Shown: piece by piece, positions 35,229 to 43,799 of the stretch
Layout of the letters: every line of letters starts with the position of its first letter
How positions within the stretch are numbered: position 1 is the first letter of the stretch
Assembly: GCF_019969725.1 (NCBI RefSeq)
Contig: NZ_JAHXYW010000015.1
Location: 56,316 to 120,315 of the forward strand
Direction: 5' to 3'
Origin: Neobacillus bataviensis
GTDB lineage: Bacteria > Bacillota > Bacilli > Bacillales_B > DSM-18226
Length of the DNA stretch: 64,000 nucleotides
Notes under the pieces: generated by a model
What the model was told of the DNA's origin: nothing
Database searches by the model: none
What the model saw: the letters and a program-made list of their open reading frames with translations, nothing else
Made by a program: the position numbers and the translations under genes

Positions 35229-36170
35229 ATGAAAAAAGTTTATATCATCCACGAAAATAGCGAATGGACCATTCATCTAACGAAGCGCTTAAATGAATTA
35301 AAAGTCCCATATGAAGAATGGCATCTAGACAGAGGAAGGCTGGATCTATCCAAAGAACCACCAGAAGGAATTTTTTATAATCGGATGAGTGCCTCTTCTC
35401 ATACGAGAGGACACCGCTTTGCACCGGAATTTACAGCACAGGTCCTTGCCTGGCTTGAATCCTATGGGAGAAAAGTTTTTAATGGGACCCGTGCACTCCA
35501 GCTAGAGGTAAGCAAGGTTATACAATACCTTGAGTTATCTAAACATGGCATCAAAACCCCACGGACCATTGCAGCTGTTGGCAAAGAACAAATAGTAGAG
35601 GCGGCAGCTGAATTTGCTGGGATACCTTTTATTACTAAACACAATCGTGCAGGAAAAGGACTTGGTGTCCAATTATTTCAGTCAATAGATGCTTTACGGA
35701 GCTATGTTGAAGGTCCTTCATTTGAGGAACCGGTTGATGGGGTTACTTTGATTCAAGAATATATCCAAGCACAGGAAAGTTTTATTACCCGCTGCGAATT
35801 CATTGGTGGAAAATTTATTTATGCAGTAAAGGTAGATACTTCAGAGGGCTTTCAATTATGTCCTGCAGATGCCTGTCAAATTGGCGATTTATTTTGTCCT
35901 GCAGGAGATACTGTAGAAAAGCCTAAATTCCAAATCATTGAAGGATTTAATGACCCTATTATTAATAAATACGAACAGATCCTCTCTGCTACCCACATTA
36001 ATGTCGCAGGAATTGAATTTATTCGTAATTCAACAGGTGAAATATTCACCTATGATATCAATACAAATACAAACTACAATTCAGATGCAGAAGAAAAGGC
36101 CGGTAAATTTGGCATGTTAGAGCTGGCCAAGTTTTTAAAGCATGAGTTAAATCAACTAGCTGAGGACTAA
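35229..36170 (+). CDS. ATP-grasp ligase, RimK-like
   Basis: A 313-aa protein with an ATP-grasp fold. ITKHNRAGKGLGVQLF near residue 135 is the nucleotide loop, followed by TLIQEYIQAQESFITRCEFIG (in part) and AGIEFIRNSTGEIFTYDINTNTNYN near the C-terminus, with metal-binding Glu/Asp/Asn. RimK-like ligases join an amino acid to a carboxylate; the substrates are unknown here. The start at 35229 follows AGAGGAGA. It is divergent from inhA. Confidence 0.82.
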   Translation: MKKVYIIHENSEWTIHLTKRLNELKVPYEEWHLDRGRLDLSKEPPEGIFYNRMSASSHTRGHRFAPEFTAQVLAWLESYGRKVFNGTRALQLEVSKVIQYLELSKHGIKTPRTIAAVGKEQIVEAAAEFAGIPFITKHNRAGKGLGVQLFQSIDALRSYVEGPSFEEPVDGVTLIQEYIQAQESFITRCEFIGGKFIYAVKVDTSEGFQLCPADACQIGDLFCPAGDTVEKPKFQIIEGFNDPIINKYEQILSATHINVAGIEFIRNSTGEIFTYDINTNTNYNSDAEEKAGKFGMLELAKFLKHELNQLAED

Positions 36171-36181
36171 AACAATAGGAA

Positions 36182-36215
36182 AGAGGCAGTTCCAATTGGA
36201 ACTGCCTCTATTTTT
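36182..36215 (+). terminator. bidirectional terminator
   Basis: AGAGGCAGTTCC pairs with GGAACTGCCTCT around 4 nt; T-rich on both sides. Confidence 0.9.
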
Positions 36216-36224
36216 ATTCTAGAT

Positions 36225-36755
36225 TTAAGCTTTAGCAGCCTGAATTTGCAGATTGATTTTTACTTTATCACCAACAAGTACGCCGCCAGTTTCAAGTGCA
36301 GCATTCCAAACTAGGCCATAGTCAGAACGGTTAATGCTTCCTGTTGCACTGAAGCCAGCCTTTTCATTTCCCCATGGATCCTTTCCTGTGCCTTCGAATG
36401 TAACAGCGAAAGTTTCTTGCTTTGTTACTCCACGAAGAGTTAAATCACCAGTCACATTATATTCGCCGTCATCTGTTTTTTCAATATTAGTAGCCTTGAA
36501 AGTCATGTTAGGATGATTTGGAGCATCGAAGAAATCAGCAGAAACTAAGTGTCCATCACGATCTTGATTACGAGTGTCAACACTACTTGTTTCAATAGCA
36601 AATTCGATTGATGCAGTTGTTAAATCAGTTGGATCTGCTTCAATCGTTGCATTAAAGCTGTTGAAAGAACCTTTTACGTTTGCAATCATCATGTGTCGAA
36701 CCGAAAAATCTACACTGCTGTGTGCAGCATCTAGTGCCCATTTTGATTTAGTCAT
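36225..36755 (-). CDS. YceI family protein
   Basis: A 176-aa lipocalin-like protein that binds isoprenoid or similar lipids in known relatives. WALDAAHSSVDFSVRHMMIANVKG at the N-terminus (in part) and ADFFDAPNHPNMTF near residue 81 are diagnostic. There is no signal peptide, so it is cytoplasmic here, as in many Firmicute members. A near-consensus promoter and an operator-like palindrome precede it, suggesting stress or quinone-dependent derepression. The start follows AAGGGAGAG. Confidence 0.9.
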   Translation of the reverse strand: MTKSKWALDAAHSSVDFSVRHMMIANVKGSFNSFNATIEADPTDLTTASIEFAIETSSVDTRNQDRDGHLVSADFFDAPNHPNMTFKATNIEKTDDGEYNVTGDLTLRGVTKQETFAVTFEGTGKDPWGNEKAGFSATGSINRSDYGLVWNAALETGGVLVGDKVKINLQIQAAKA

Positions 36756-36785
36756 GGAAAAATCTCTCCCTTTTTTGTTTTGAAA

Positions 36786-36809
36786 TTATTTATCTCGAAA
36801 TCTAAATAA
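36786..36809 (-). promoter_or_regulatory. imperfect palindrome downstream of the yceI promoter
   Basis: Arms TTATTTA/TAAATAA flank an inner TCTCGAAATC segment. TATCTCGAA equals one half of the MhqR operator of B. subtilis; the other half is degenerate. It overlaps the predicted transcribed region, so it would act as a repressor site. Confidence 0.45.
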
Positions 36810-36824
36810 CTTAATTCAAAATAA

Positions 36825-36854
36825 ATTATATGGTGTTGGACATCTTGTTGTCAA
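36825..36854 (-). promoter_or_regulatory. consensus sigma-A promoter of yceI
   Basis: On the minus strand TTGACA (36849-36854), 18-bp spacer, TATAAT (36825-36830). Confidence 0.8.
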
Positions 36855-36927
36855 TTGATTTTTTATAATTTTTTTTCAATCATGACAAATACTAATAAAT
36901 AATGGTTTATAAGGAGGTGTTGTATTT

Positions 36928-37794
36928 TTGAGAAGTTTGAATCGAAATCGTATGCCTTTTTTCATCCTTTTTCTAATACATACATTCCTTCTAATTGTAA
37001 CGGTACATAAAAGCAAAAATCGAAAAAAGATATTTGTTTTGTTGTTAGCAAATATGGGTTTTTCGTATTTATTTGAGTACTTTGTCTTTAATTTAATGAA
37101 GGCATATTCCTATAAACCAAAAATTCTTCAAAAAAAACTCTTTGATAATATTTTGGGTGCTTTTTTATCGCAAGCTATCTATGTGCCATTTACGGCTGTT
37201 TTTTTAACAGGAATTAAATCAGGCTGGGGAACAAAAGTAGCTGCAGGACTTTATTTTTATTTAGTAGAAAAAATATTTTTATGGCTTGGGGTTTTTAAAC
37301 TATCAGGCTGGAAATCAATCTACACGTTAATCTTTCTGCCTCTTTATTTTAAATTAAGTGATCTCTGGTTCGCTTCATTAAATAAAAAAACTTCAATGGT
37401 ACGGTTTATCTCACTCTTTTTCATGATCATGGTTACCGAGACCAATTTGTTCTTAATATTTGCCTTTATAAGACGCTACCGATTTGGTATAGGAAAGTAC
37501 CATTCATGGAAAGAACATTTTATCTTATCACCTTTATACACAACGCTTTTGTCATTATTTACAGCTTTTTCATTAAAGAAGGAGAATACATTAGCAGTTA
37601 AACTGGGGGTTGTTTTATTTGCAGCTTGTTTAAATAAACTTTTCCAAAGAATCAAGCTGTTAAAAAATAATCTTCATCCAATTTCTTACTTTGGAATAAG
37701 ATTGATCATGACCTCTATTTATGGAGAATATAGAAAGTGGATATACGGGGATGTAGAAAACGAATCACTGGAAAACAAAAAAACTAATAAGTAG
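36928..37794 (+). CDS. polytopic membrane protein of unknown function
   Basis: A 288-aa protein with about six to eight hydrophobic segments separated by basic loops (KSKNRKK, RRYRFGIGKYHSWKEH). No enzymatic motif is visible and I do not recognise the family. The start is TTG 36928, with AAGGAGGTG 8 nt upstream. It is divergent from yceI and monocistronic. Confidence 0.7.
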   Translation: MRSLNRNRMPFFILFLIHTFLLIVTVHKSKNRKKIFVLLLANMGFSYLFEYFVFNLMKAYSYKPKILQKKLFDNILGAFLSQAIYVPFTAVFLTGIKSGWGTKVAAGLYFYLVEKIFLWLGVFKLSGWKSIYTLIFLPLYFKLSDLWFASLNKKTSMVRFISLFFMIMVTETNLFLIFAFIRRYRFGIGKYHSWKEHFILSPLYTTLLSLFTAFSLKKENTLAVKLGVVLFAACLNKLFQRIKLLKNNLHPISYFGIRLIMTSIYGEYRKWIYGDVENESLENKKTNK

Positions 37795-37822
37795 ATGCCT
37801 AATGGCATTTGCTTATTAGTTT
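37781..37822 (+). terminator. terminator after the membrane protein gene
   Basis: AAACTAATAAG pairs with CTTATTAGTTT, with an inner ATGCC/GGCAT stem. Confidence 0.8.
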
Positions 37823-37980
37823 CAAAATTTACTTGTGAAAAAAGAAAAATCATGATAAAATGATTTTTGGTTTAATATGTAATGTGTTATTTATTAAATA
37901 AAATACCCTATAATAACATTAACATATTAGTTTGTGAAAGTCAAACAAAAGGACCAAAATTTTTTCTGGAGAGTGATTTC

Positions 37981-40305
37981 ATGAACGAAAAACAGAATAA
38001 AGTTTGGCAAATGGAACAAGAACGGGTACTTGAGGTTGTCGAAGAAATTGAAAAAAAAGAAAATAAATTAATGCACAATACCGGCAAAGTCAGTTCAGAC
38101 GTCTTAGAGCTTCGAAAAACCTTTTGGGAAGATGTTACCGTCAATTTGGATGATCCTGATGATGTTATCGAAACGGCAGCGAGTATTAAACAGCAATCAG
38201 AATTACTCTCTGAGCGGGAACGAACCCATAAACAATTGGATAAACACCTTAAAACGCTTTATCGGCTTAAATACTCCCCGTACTTTGGAAGAATTGATTT
38301 TTTGGAGGATGGAGAAAAGGCAACAGAAAGTGTCTATTTGGGAATTGCTTCGTTTATGGATCAAGATGACGAGAATTTTTTAATTTATGATTGGCGAGCG
38401 CCCATTTCGAGTCTTTATTATGATTATTCCCCAGGACCAGCTCATTATAAAACCATGGATGGAAACATTGAAGGAGTAATGAAATTAAAGCGACAATTTA
38501 TTATTCGTGCTTCAGAAATAAAAGGAATGTTCGACACAGGTGTAACAATTGGCGATGAAATGCTTCAGGAAGTGCTTGGGAACAACGCAAGCACACAAAT
38601 GAAAAGCATTGTTGCGACAATTCAACGTGAGCAAAATCTGATAATCCGAAATGAAAAAAGTAAATTACTTATTGTCCAAGGAGTAGCGGGAAGCGGGAAA
38701 ACCTCAGCAGCCCTTCAGAGGGTAGCTTATTTATTATATCGATATCGTGATACGTTAAAGTCAGAAAATATTATGCTATTTTCTCCAAATCCCTTGTTCA
38801 ATAGCTATGTGGCAACTGTGCTTCCTGAACTTGGAGAAGAAAATATGCAGCAAGCGACTTTTATGGAGTTCCTTAATCACCGTTTGAGTCATGAATTTGA
38901 AGTAGAGGATCCATTCAATCAGATGGAGTATTTGTTAAACGGACAAAATGATGAGGAATTTCAGGATAGAGTTTCAGGTATCCGATTTAAGGCAAGCCTC
39001 GAATTTAAACACATCATCGATCAATGTGCATCCAATTTATCAAATGAGGGTTTGCTTTTTAGAGATTTATTCTTTAGAGGTGATGTGTTAATTTCGAAAC
39101 GTGAAATCCATCGATATTTTTATAATTTAGATAAGAATTACACTATGCCAAATCGGATTCAGCTTGTTAAAGAATGGTTATTAAAAGAATTGAAGCGTGC
39201 GATGAAACGTGAGCGTTCAAGAAGCTGGGTGGAGGAAGAGATTCAATTTCTTGAAAAAGAAGATTATATGGAGGCATACAAGCAGCTGCTAGAGAAGAAA
39301 CATTTTACTGAGAATACGTTTGATGATTTTGAAAGAGAACAAAAACTTCTAGCTGAAATGGTAGTGAAAGAAAAATTTAAACCTTTATTTGCAAGGGTGA
39401 AAAATTTAAAATTTATCGACATGCCGGGAATTTATCGGCAAATTTTTGAATTGAAAGATGGAAAGATGGAGATTTTACCAGCCAACTGGGGCAATGTTGG
39501 CAGGCAAACTATCGATAAATTAACAAATGGGGAAATGCCTTATGAAGATGCCACTCCTTATGTCTATCTTCAGGATTTAATTCAAGGGCGAAGATCGAAT
39601 ACTTCTATCCGCCATATTTTTATTGATGAAGCGCAGGATTATACTCCATTTCAATTTGCTTTTATCCAAAAATTATTCCCGTATAGTAAGATGACGTTGC
39701 TAGGTGATTTCAATCAAGCCATCTTTTCAGGCGCGACGGGCTCCGAGACTGTGTTAACAGATTTAGACCTGAAGGGTGAGGACATTGAAACGTATGTTTT
39801 AACAAAAACGTATCGTTCTACTAGAGAAATCGTTGAATTTACGAGTGGGTTGATAGACGGCGGAGATAAAATTGAACCATTTAACAGGAAAGGCAGTAAG
39901 CCAATTCTAGAAAGAGCAGAACAATCACAGCTATTTTCTCTCATCACTGAGAAAATCAAAGGCTTTGAGAAACAAGGGCATAAAACAATCGCTGTTATCT
40001 GCCGCACAGCAGAGGAAAGTAAAGGCGTGTATAAGGCGCTAAAGAATAATGTCTCGATCCATTTAATCGAAAAGGGTACGATTTCTTATGAAAAAGGCAT
40101 TCTGGTTATTCCGTCGTATCTTGCAAAGGGGATAGAATTCGATGCGGTCATTTTGTACGATAGTTCAGCTTATAAAAGTGAAACTGAACGAAAGCTCTTT
40201 TATACGGTCTGCACTAGGGCTATGCACGAATTGCACCTATTTGCAGCAGGTCCGATTAATCCGTTATTAAATTCTGTTCCGAAAGATACCTATGTAATAA
40301 TTTAA
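37981..40305 (+). CDS. helD: HelD, RNA polymerase-recycling helicase-like ATPase
   Basis: A 774-aa UvrD/Rep-like ATPase. In B. subtilis, HelD (also 774 aa) binds RNA polymerase and releases stalled or post-termination complexes from DNA. The N-terminal coiled-coil arm (residues about 5-75, charged) inserts into the polymerase secondary channel in known structures. Walker A is GVAGSGKTSAALQRVAYLLY near residue 235; Walker B/motif II is FIDEAQDYTPFQF near 545. QAIFSGATG and the late YTVCTRAMHELHLF (motif VI) also match. The start at 37981 gives the normal length and follows GGAGAGTG. A terminator follows. Confidence 0.93.
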   Translation: MNEKQNKVWQMEQERVLEVVEEIEKKENKLMHNTGKVSSDVLELRKTFWEDVTVNLDDPDDVIETAASIKQQSELLSERERTHKQLDKHLKTLYRLKYSPYFGRIDFLEDGEKATESVYLGIASFMDQDDENFLIYDWRAPISSLYYDYSPGPAHYKTMDGNIEGVMKLKRQFIIRASEIKGMFDTGVTIGDEMLQEVLGNNASTQMKSIVATIQREQNLIIRNEKSKLLIVQGVAGSGKTSAALQRVAYLLYRYRDTLKSENIMLFSPNPLFNSYVATVLPELGEENMQQATFMEFLNHRLSHEFEVEDPFNQMEYLLNGQNDEEFQDRVSGIRFKASLEFKHIIDQCASNLSNEGLLFRDLFFRGDVLISKREIHRYFYNLDKNYTMPNRIQLVKEWLLKELKRAMKRERSRSWVEEEIQFLEKEDYMEAYKQLLEKKHFTENTFDDFEREQKLLAEMVVKEKFKPLFARVKNLKFIDMPGIYRQIFELKDGKMEILPANWGNVGRQTIDKLTNGEMPYEDATPYVYLQDLIQGRRSNTSIRHIFIDEAQDYTPFQFAFIQKLFPYSKMTLLGDFNQAIFSGATGSETVLTDLDLKGEDIETYVLTKTYRSTREIVEFTSGLIDGGDKIEPFNRKGSKPILERAEQSQLFSLITEKIKGFEKQGHKTIAVICRTAEESKGVYKALKNNVSIHLIEKGTISYEKGILVIPSYLAKGIEFDAVILYDSSAYKSETERKLFYTVCTRAMHELHLFAAGPINPLLNSVPKDTYVII

Positions 40306-40313
40306 TCAATGTG

Positions 40314-40347
40314 AAAAGCTGCAGGTTCTGAGAATCTGCAGCTTTTC
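40314..40347 (+). terminator. terminator after helD
   Basis: AAAAGCTGCAG pairs with CTGCAGCTTTT around 11 nt. Confidence 0.85.
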
Positions 40348-40357
40348 GTTGGTTCAT

Positions 40358-40492
40358 TTATTTTTTCCATTGCTTTTGAACTTGTTCAAAAGCAAGTAGC
40401 AGGATTTCTTCATCGGTAGTATCTCGAGTAGTTATGACATTCGTTAAATAGCTTCTGCCTTCAAATGTAATTGTTACTTCAACTTGTACCAT
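40358..40492 (-). CDS. small stress protein, BA3454 family-like
   Basis: A 44-aa protein beginning MVQVEVTITFEGRSY and ending FEQVQKQWKK. The pattern (two beta strands, then LTNVITTRDTTDEEILLLA and a helix) resembles the BA3454 family of small stress-response proteins in Bacillus; function is unknown. AAAGGTGA is placed 5-6 nt before the ATG. It is convergent with helD. Confidence 0.7.
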   Translation of the reverse strand: MVQVEVTITFEGRSYLTNVITTRDTTDEEILLLAFEQVQKQWKK

Positions 40493-40594
40493 TGGAATCA
40501 CCTTTCTTTTCTATATTGAATTTGAAAGTTTGCTAAAGTTAATAATGATTTTTTGATATAATGGTTCCAAAAATGGATTGTTAGGTGATCAATT

Positions 40595-41062
40595 ATGTCG
40601 ATGTTTTTTGAAGAGATAAAGAAAGATACACTGTATATTGCTGTTGAAATAGTTAATTCAAACCCTGAGTATAATGTATTTGAAAACGGTAAAGAAACAA
40701 GGAATCTCGAAGACCTTAAAGATGAATTTTTAAATCAAAACACAATTTGTTCTTTCATTAAACTCGATGACACATATATTGGTGTTATTGATTTTATGCT
40801 GGAAAATCCAAATGATCATTATCCGTGGTTAGGTTTATTGATGATACATGGTGATTATCAAGGTTATGGTTTTGGTGCACAGGCCTATGCACTATATGAA
40901 AAAGAGATGCTAAAACGAGGTTTGGACACTGTCCGAATTGGTGTGTTACAAGAAAATAAAAAAGCGCAGCATTTTTGGGAGTCGAAAGGATTTGTTTATT
41001 ATAAAACGACATCATCCAAAAATGGATGTGGAATATTATGCTATCAAAAATCAATTGAATAG
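40595..41062 (+). CDS. GNAT family N-acetyltransferase
   Basis: A 155-aa acetyltransferase-like protein. The acetyl-CoA motif A region reads GLLMIHGDYQGYGFGAQAY near residue 87 (Q/RxxGxG/A type) and motif B has ENKKAQHFWESKGF near 125. The substrate cannot be told from the sequence. The ribosome binding site is TTAGGTGA. Confidence 0.82.
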   Translation: MSMFFEEIKKDTLYIAVEIVNSNPEYNVFENGKETRNLEDLKDEFLNQNTICSFIKLDDTYIGVIDFMLENPNDHYPWLGLLMIHGDYQGYGFGAQAYALYEKEMLKRGLDTVRIGVLQENKKAQHFWESKGFVYYKTTSSKNGCGILCYQKSIE

Positions 41063-41084
41063 AAAACTTCCTAAAAGGAAGCTC

Positions 41085-41315
41085 TTATACCTCAACAGTC
41101 ATAAATTCCTCCACAAATAGCTGCACCTCATTCTTGTCAATTTGATTTTTCTTAAGTAAGGATTCGACAATGACAAGATGGGCTTGAATGGAAATATTTT
41201 TCTTTAACTCTCGAACTGATACATCGCCATTCAATAATTGGATGGCTTTTTCTCTGATGTCTTGATTCTTAGAAGACTTGTAAAGAAGATAGGCAATGCA
41301 CGTAATCTTATCCAC
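41085..41315 (-). CDS. hypothetical helical protein of 76 aa
   Basis: Small, largely helical protein without a membrane segment. The start is GTG 41315, because GAGGAG lies 8 nt upstream. I recognise no family. It is divergent from the CodY-boxed SDR operon. Confidence 0.55.
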   Translation of the reverse strand: MDKITCIAYLLYKSSKNQDIREKAIQLLNGDVSVRELKKNISIQAHLVIVESLLKKNQIDKNEVQLFVEEFMTVEV

Positions 41316-41388
41316 TGCAAACACTCCTCATTAATCAAGAATCGAACTTTTTTTATATAATTCGACCCTCAATATTTATTTTCCTGCT

Positions 41389-41403
41389 AATTTTCTGAAA
41401 ATT
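41389..41403 (+). promoter_or_regulatory. perfect CodY box
   Basis: AATTTTCTGAAAATT matches the CodY consensus AATTTTCWGAAAATT at 15/15 positions. It lies 121 bp upstream of the SDR start codon and 73 bp from the divergent 76-aa gene. Confidence 0.85.
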
Positions 41404-41523
41404 ATTAAAAAATATTAGACTAAAGTCGTAGATAGAATCAAGCTTCTTTACGAGGTGATTAAAATACAAATTCCTTATGATAAAGACATAGAAAACAAAT
41501 TAATTCGTAAGGGGTTTTGTAAA

Positions 41524-42273
41524 ATGGAAAATAATCAAGTAGTGATGATAACTGGTGCATCAAAGGGATTAGGGAAAGCATTAACATTAGCATTTGCAAG
41601 AAAAGGAGCTAGCTTAGCAATCTGTTCACGAGGAAGCAAAGACTTACAACAGGTAAAGCAGGAAGCGGAAGCTCTTGGTGCAGCAAATGTTCTAGCGCTA
41701 ACTGTTGATGTCTCTAAATCACGAGATGTTGAAAGATTCGTGGCGATTACAGAGGAAGCCTATGGAAAAATTGATGTCTTGATCAATAATGCTTCGATTC
41801 TTGGGCCGAGTCCTATACCTTTTTTATTAGATTTTCCAGAGGAAGATTTTGTTGAAGTGTTAAAAGTCAATGCGGTGAGCCCGTTTTTAGTGACGAGAAG
41901 GGTGCTGCCTAGCATGCTTTTAAGAAATAGCGGATCAGTCATAAATGTAACCTCAGAAGCGGGTAAAACAGGATATGCAGGCTGGGGGGCCTACGGGATT
42001 TCAAAATTTGCGGTGGAAGGACTAACAGAAACATGGGCAGATGAGTTGGGCGAAACGGGTGTCCGGGTTAATATGGTTGATCCTGGTGAAATGGATACAG
42101 AGATGCACCAATTAGCAGTACCCGATTGTGACTATGAATTAGCCAATCCCAATGATGTTGTCGAAGTATTCCTTTACCTTGCTTCTGATAAGTCTAGGAA
42201 GGTAAATGGGCAGCGATTCCAAGCGCAGGAATTTACCAAAGGAAGTGTTGAAGATGCTTCAAGAAACGCTTAA
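41524..42273 (+). CDS. SDR-family oxidoreductase
   Basis: Short-chain dehydrogenase of 249 aa. The NAD(P) motif TGASKGLG lies near residue 11 and NNAS near 87. The catalytic Ser, Tyr and Lys are present in NVTSEAGKTGYAGWGAYGISK (split as NVTSEAG and YGISK). The substrate is unknown. It is the first gene of an operon with a divergent QueA-like protein, whose start it overlaps by 20 nt, and a VOC protein. The start at 41524 follows AAGGGG; the in-frame GTG at 41455 lacks a ribosome binding site. A perfect CodY box lies upstream. Confidence 0.87.
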   Translation: MENNQVVMITGASKGLGKALTLAFARKGASLAICSRGSKDLQQVKQEAEALGAANVLALTVDVSKSRDVERFVAITEEAYGKIDVLINNASILGPSPIPFLLDFPEEDFVEVLKVNAVSPFLVTRRVLPSMLLRNSGSVINVTSEAGKTGYAGWGAYGISKFAVEGLTETWADELGETGVRVNMVDPGEMDTEMHQLAVPDCDYELANPNDVVEVFLYLASDKSRKVNGQRFQAQEFTKGSVEDASRNA

Positions 42274-43279
42274 GTTTGAACTGCCTTCTGTTTTAAATGC
42301 CTCCATGCCGCCAGAAAGAAGAGGAGTCCGCAGAGACCAAGTCAAAATGTTGGTCCAAAACCGCAATACATGTCTAACAACACATGATCACTTTTTTAAT
42401 CTTGATGACTATTTAAGAACGGGAGATGTCCTTGTTCTAAACAGCAGCAGAACAGTACCAGCAATATTAAAATCGGAATTGCTGCGCAAGGGGAATTTAA
42501 TCTATAGAGAAATTGAAATCCGCTTAGCTCGAAGGATAAATGAATGCACTTGGGAAGCACTGGCTGTTACTGAGAGGGTAGAAAATGGAGATTCGCTTGT
42601 CTTTTCACCGAGTCTGACCGGGGAGGTGTTATCTGCACCTAATACCCCGTTTATTACTATCCAGTTTAATCAACGAGGTTCTGCCTTGTATAATGAAATC
42701 TATGCAATCGGGGAGCCGGTCCGATATGAATATATTAATAGCCCTTGGGGACTCGATTATTATCAAACTGTTTTTGCTATTCATCCTGGATCTGTTGAAA
42801 TGCCGTCTGCAGGCCGTGCTTTCAGCTGGGAATTATTATTTAAGCTACAGAAAAAGGGGATAAAGCTCGTTTTTATCCAGCTCCATACAGGGCTAAGTTA
42901 TTTATTAGATGATAAGTGGGAGCATTCACCTACTGAAAACCGTGAAGAATATAACATTCCAGCTGAGGCATGGGAGGATATTTTACAGGCAAAGATGAAT
43001 GGTAAAAGGGTAATTGCAGTTGGTACGACTGTTGTCCGAGCAATGGAAACCGCTGCTGTTAACGGTTGTTTATCTGGATGGACAAATCTATATATAAAAC
43101 AGAATTACGACTTAAAAATCGCTGATAGTATCATAACAGGAATGCATGAACCTGAAGCAAGCCATTTAGATATGCTCTCAGCCTTCGTTAACCAGAAGGA
43201 TTTATTCAATGTCTATCAGGAGGCAATAGCATTGGGATATTTATGGCATGAATTTGGCGATACGAATCTTATTCTATAA
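42254..43279 (+). CDS. divergent QueA-family protein (tRNA ribosyltransferase-isomerase-like)
   Basis: A 341-aa protein with the overall length and order of QueA, which adds the cyclopentenediol ring from AdoMet to preQ1 in tRNA. Conserved parts are DVLVLNSSRTVPA (QueA: NNTRVxPA), YQTVFAIHPGSVEMPSAGR, VIAVGTTVVRAMET and the C-terminal AIALGYLWHEFGD. But core QueA signatures are changed: GLHF is GRAF, the NFHLPxSTL motif reads GMHEPEASH, and the H-x-MHxE loop is missing. It may have another substrate. It overlaps the SDR gene by 20 nt; the start at 42254 follows AAAGGAAG. Confidence 0.78.
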   Translation: MLQETLKFELPSVLNASMPPERRGVRRDQVKMLVQNRNTCLTTHDHFFNLDDYLRTGDVLVLNSSRTVPAILKSELLRKGNLIYREIEIRLARRINECTWEALAVTERVENGDSLVFSPSLTGEVLSAPNTPFITIQFNQRGSALYNEIYAIGEPVRYEYINSPWGLDYYQTVFAIHPGSVEMPSAGRAFSWELLFKLQKKGIKLVFIQLHTGLSYLLDDKWEHSPTENREEYNIPAEAWEDILQAKMNGKRVIAVGTTVVRAMETAAVNGCLSGWTNLYIKQNYDLKIADSIITGMHEPEASHLDMLSAFVNQKDLFNVYQEAIALGYLWHEFGDTNLIL

Positions 43280-43294
43280 TGTCAGGAGAATAGT

Positions 43295-43648
43295 ATGTTA
43301 AAACTCCACCATTACGCAATAGAAGTTACTGAAGTTCAAATGGTTAGGGATTTTTATATGAATTTATTGGGATTTGTCGAGGATGAAAAGGTAGAGTTTG
43401 CTGGTGAAGAAATCCTATTTTTACGGAATGGAGATTTCCTTCTTGAACTTATTCAAGTAAATCAAGAGGAAACTCCTCCTGGAAATGTTCATCTATGTTT
43501 TGAAACAAAAAGTATAGATGATATTATAGAAAAGTTTTTAAAAGCTGGAATTGCTCCTGATGAAGGTCCATATACCCTTAAAAATGGCTGGAAGACGGTT
43601 TTCTATAGAGGTAGTGCGAATGAAATATTAGAATTTCTTGAGCCTTAA
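43295..43648 (+). CDS. VOC-family (glyoxalase/bleomycin resistance) protein
   Basis: A 117-aa single VOC domain, a fold used by metal-dependent lyases, isomerases and binding proteins. LKLHHYAIEVTEVQMVRDFYMNLLGF at the N-terminus (in part) and the late FYRGSANEILEFLEP with a Glu metal-ligand position are typical. It follows the QueA-like gene by 15 nt and is the third gene of the CodY-boxed operon. Function is unknown. Confidence 0.82.
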   Translation: MLKLHHYAIEVTEVQMVRDFYMNLLGFVEDEKVEFAGEEILFLRNGDFLLELIQVNQEETPPGNVHLCFETKSIDDIIEKFLKAGIAPDEGPYTLKNGWKTVFYRGSANEILEFLEP

Positions 43649-43659
43649 TTTGTTGTATA

Positions 43660-43689
43660 TTGCTTATTGAGTTAAATTTTTTGTATAAT
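43660..43689 (+). promoter_or_regulatory. sigma-A promoter of asnS
   Basis: TTGCTT (43660-43665), 18-bp spacer, TATAAT (43684-43689). The transcript leader then runs about 105 nt to asnS. Confidence 0.65.
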
Positions 43690-43718
43690 ATTGAAGGGAT
43701 AAAAGAAAAACGATATTA

Positions 43719-43787
43719 ATGCCAAATTCTACCTTTCGTCCCGCTTTGGGAGGAAGGGTTTTTATTTATCCATTAAGTAATACATAG
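43719..43787 (+). CDS. possible leader peptide of asnS (22 aa)
   Basis: ATG-to-TAG ORF between the asnS promoter and asnS, spanning a terminator-like hairpin. It contains Asn codons (AAT) at positions 3 and 21; the product begins MPNSTFRPALGG. No good ribosome binding site is visible (the nearest purine run, AAGGG, is about 20 nt upstream), so this is a hypothesis. Confidence 0.3.
   Translation: MPNSTFRPALGGRVFIYPLSNT
43731..43767 (+). terminator. terminator-like hairpin in the asnS leader
   Basis: ACCTTTCGTCCC pairs with GGGAGGAAGGGT (one mismatch, one G-U) around GCTTT, followed by TTTTTATTT. It lies between promoter and gene, so it should attenuate asnS. The leader is too short for a T-box and lacks the T-box sequence. 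Confidence 0.7.
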
Positions 43788-43799
43788 GAGGATTTACTT

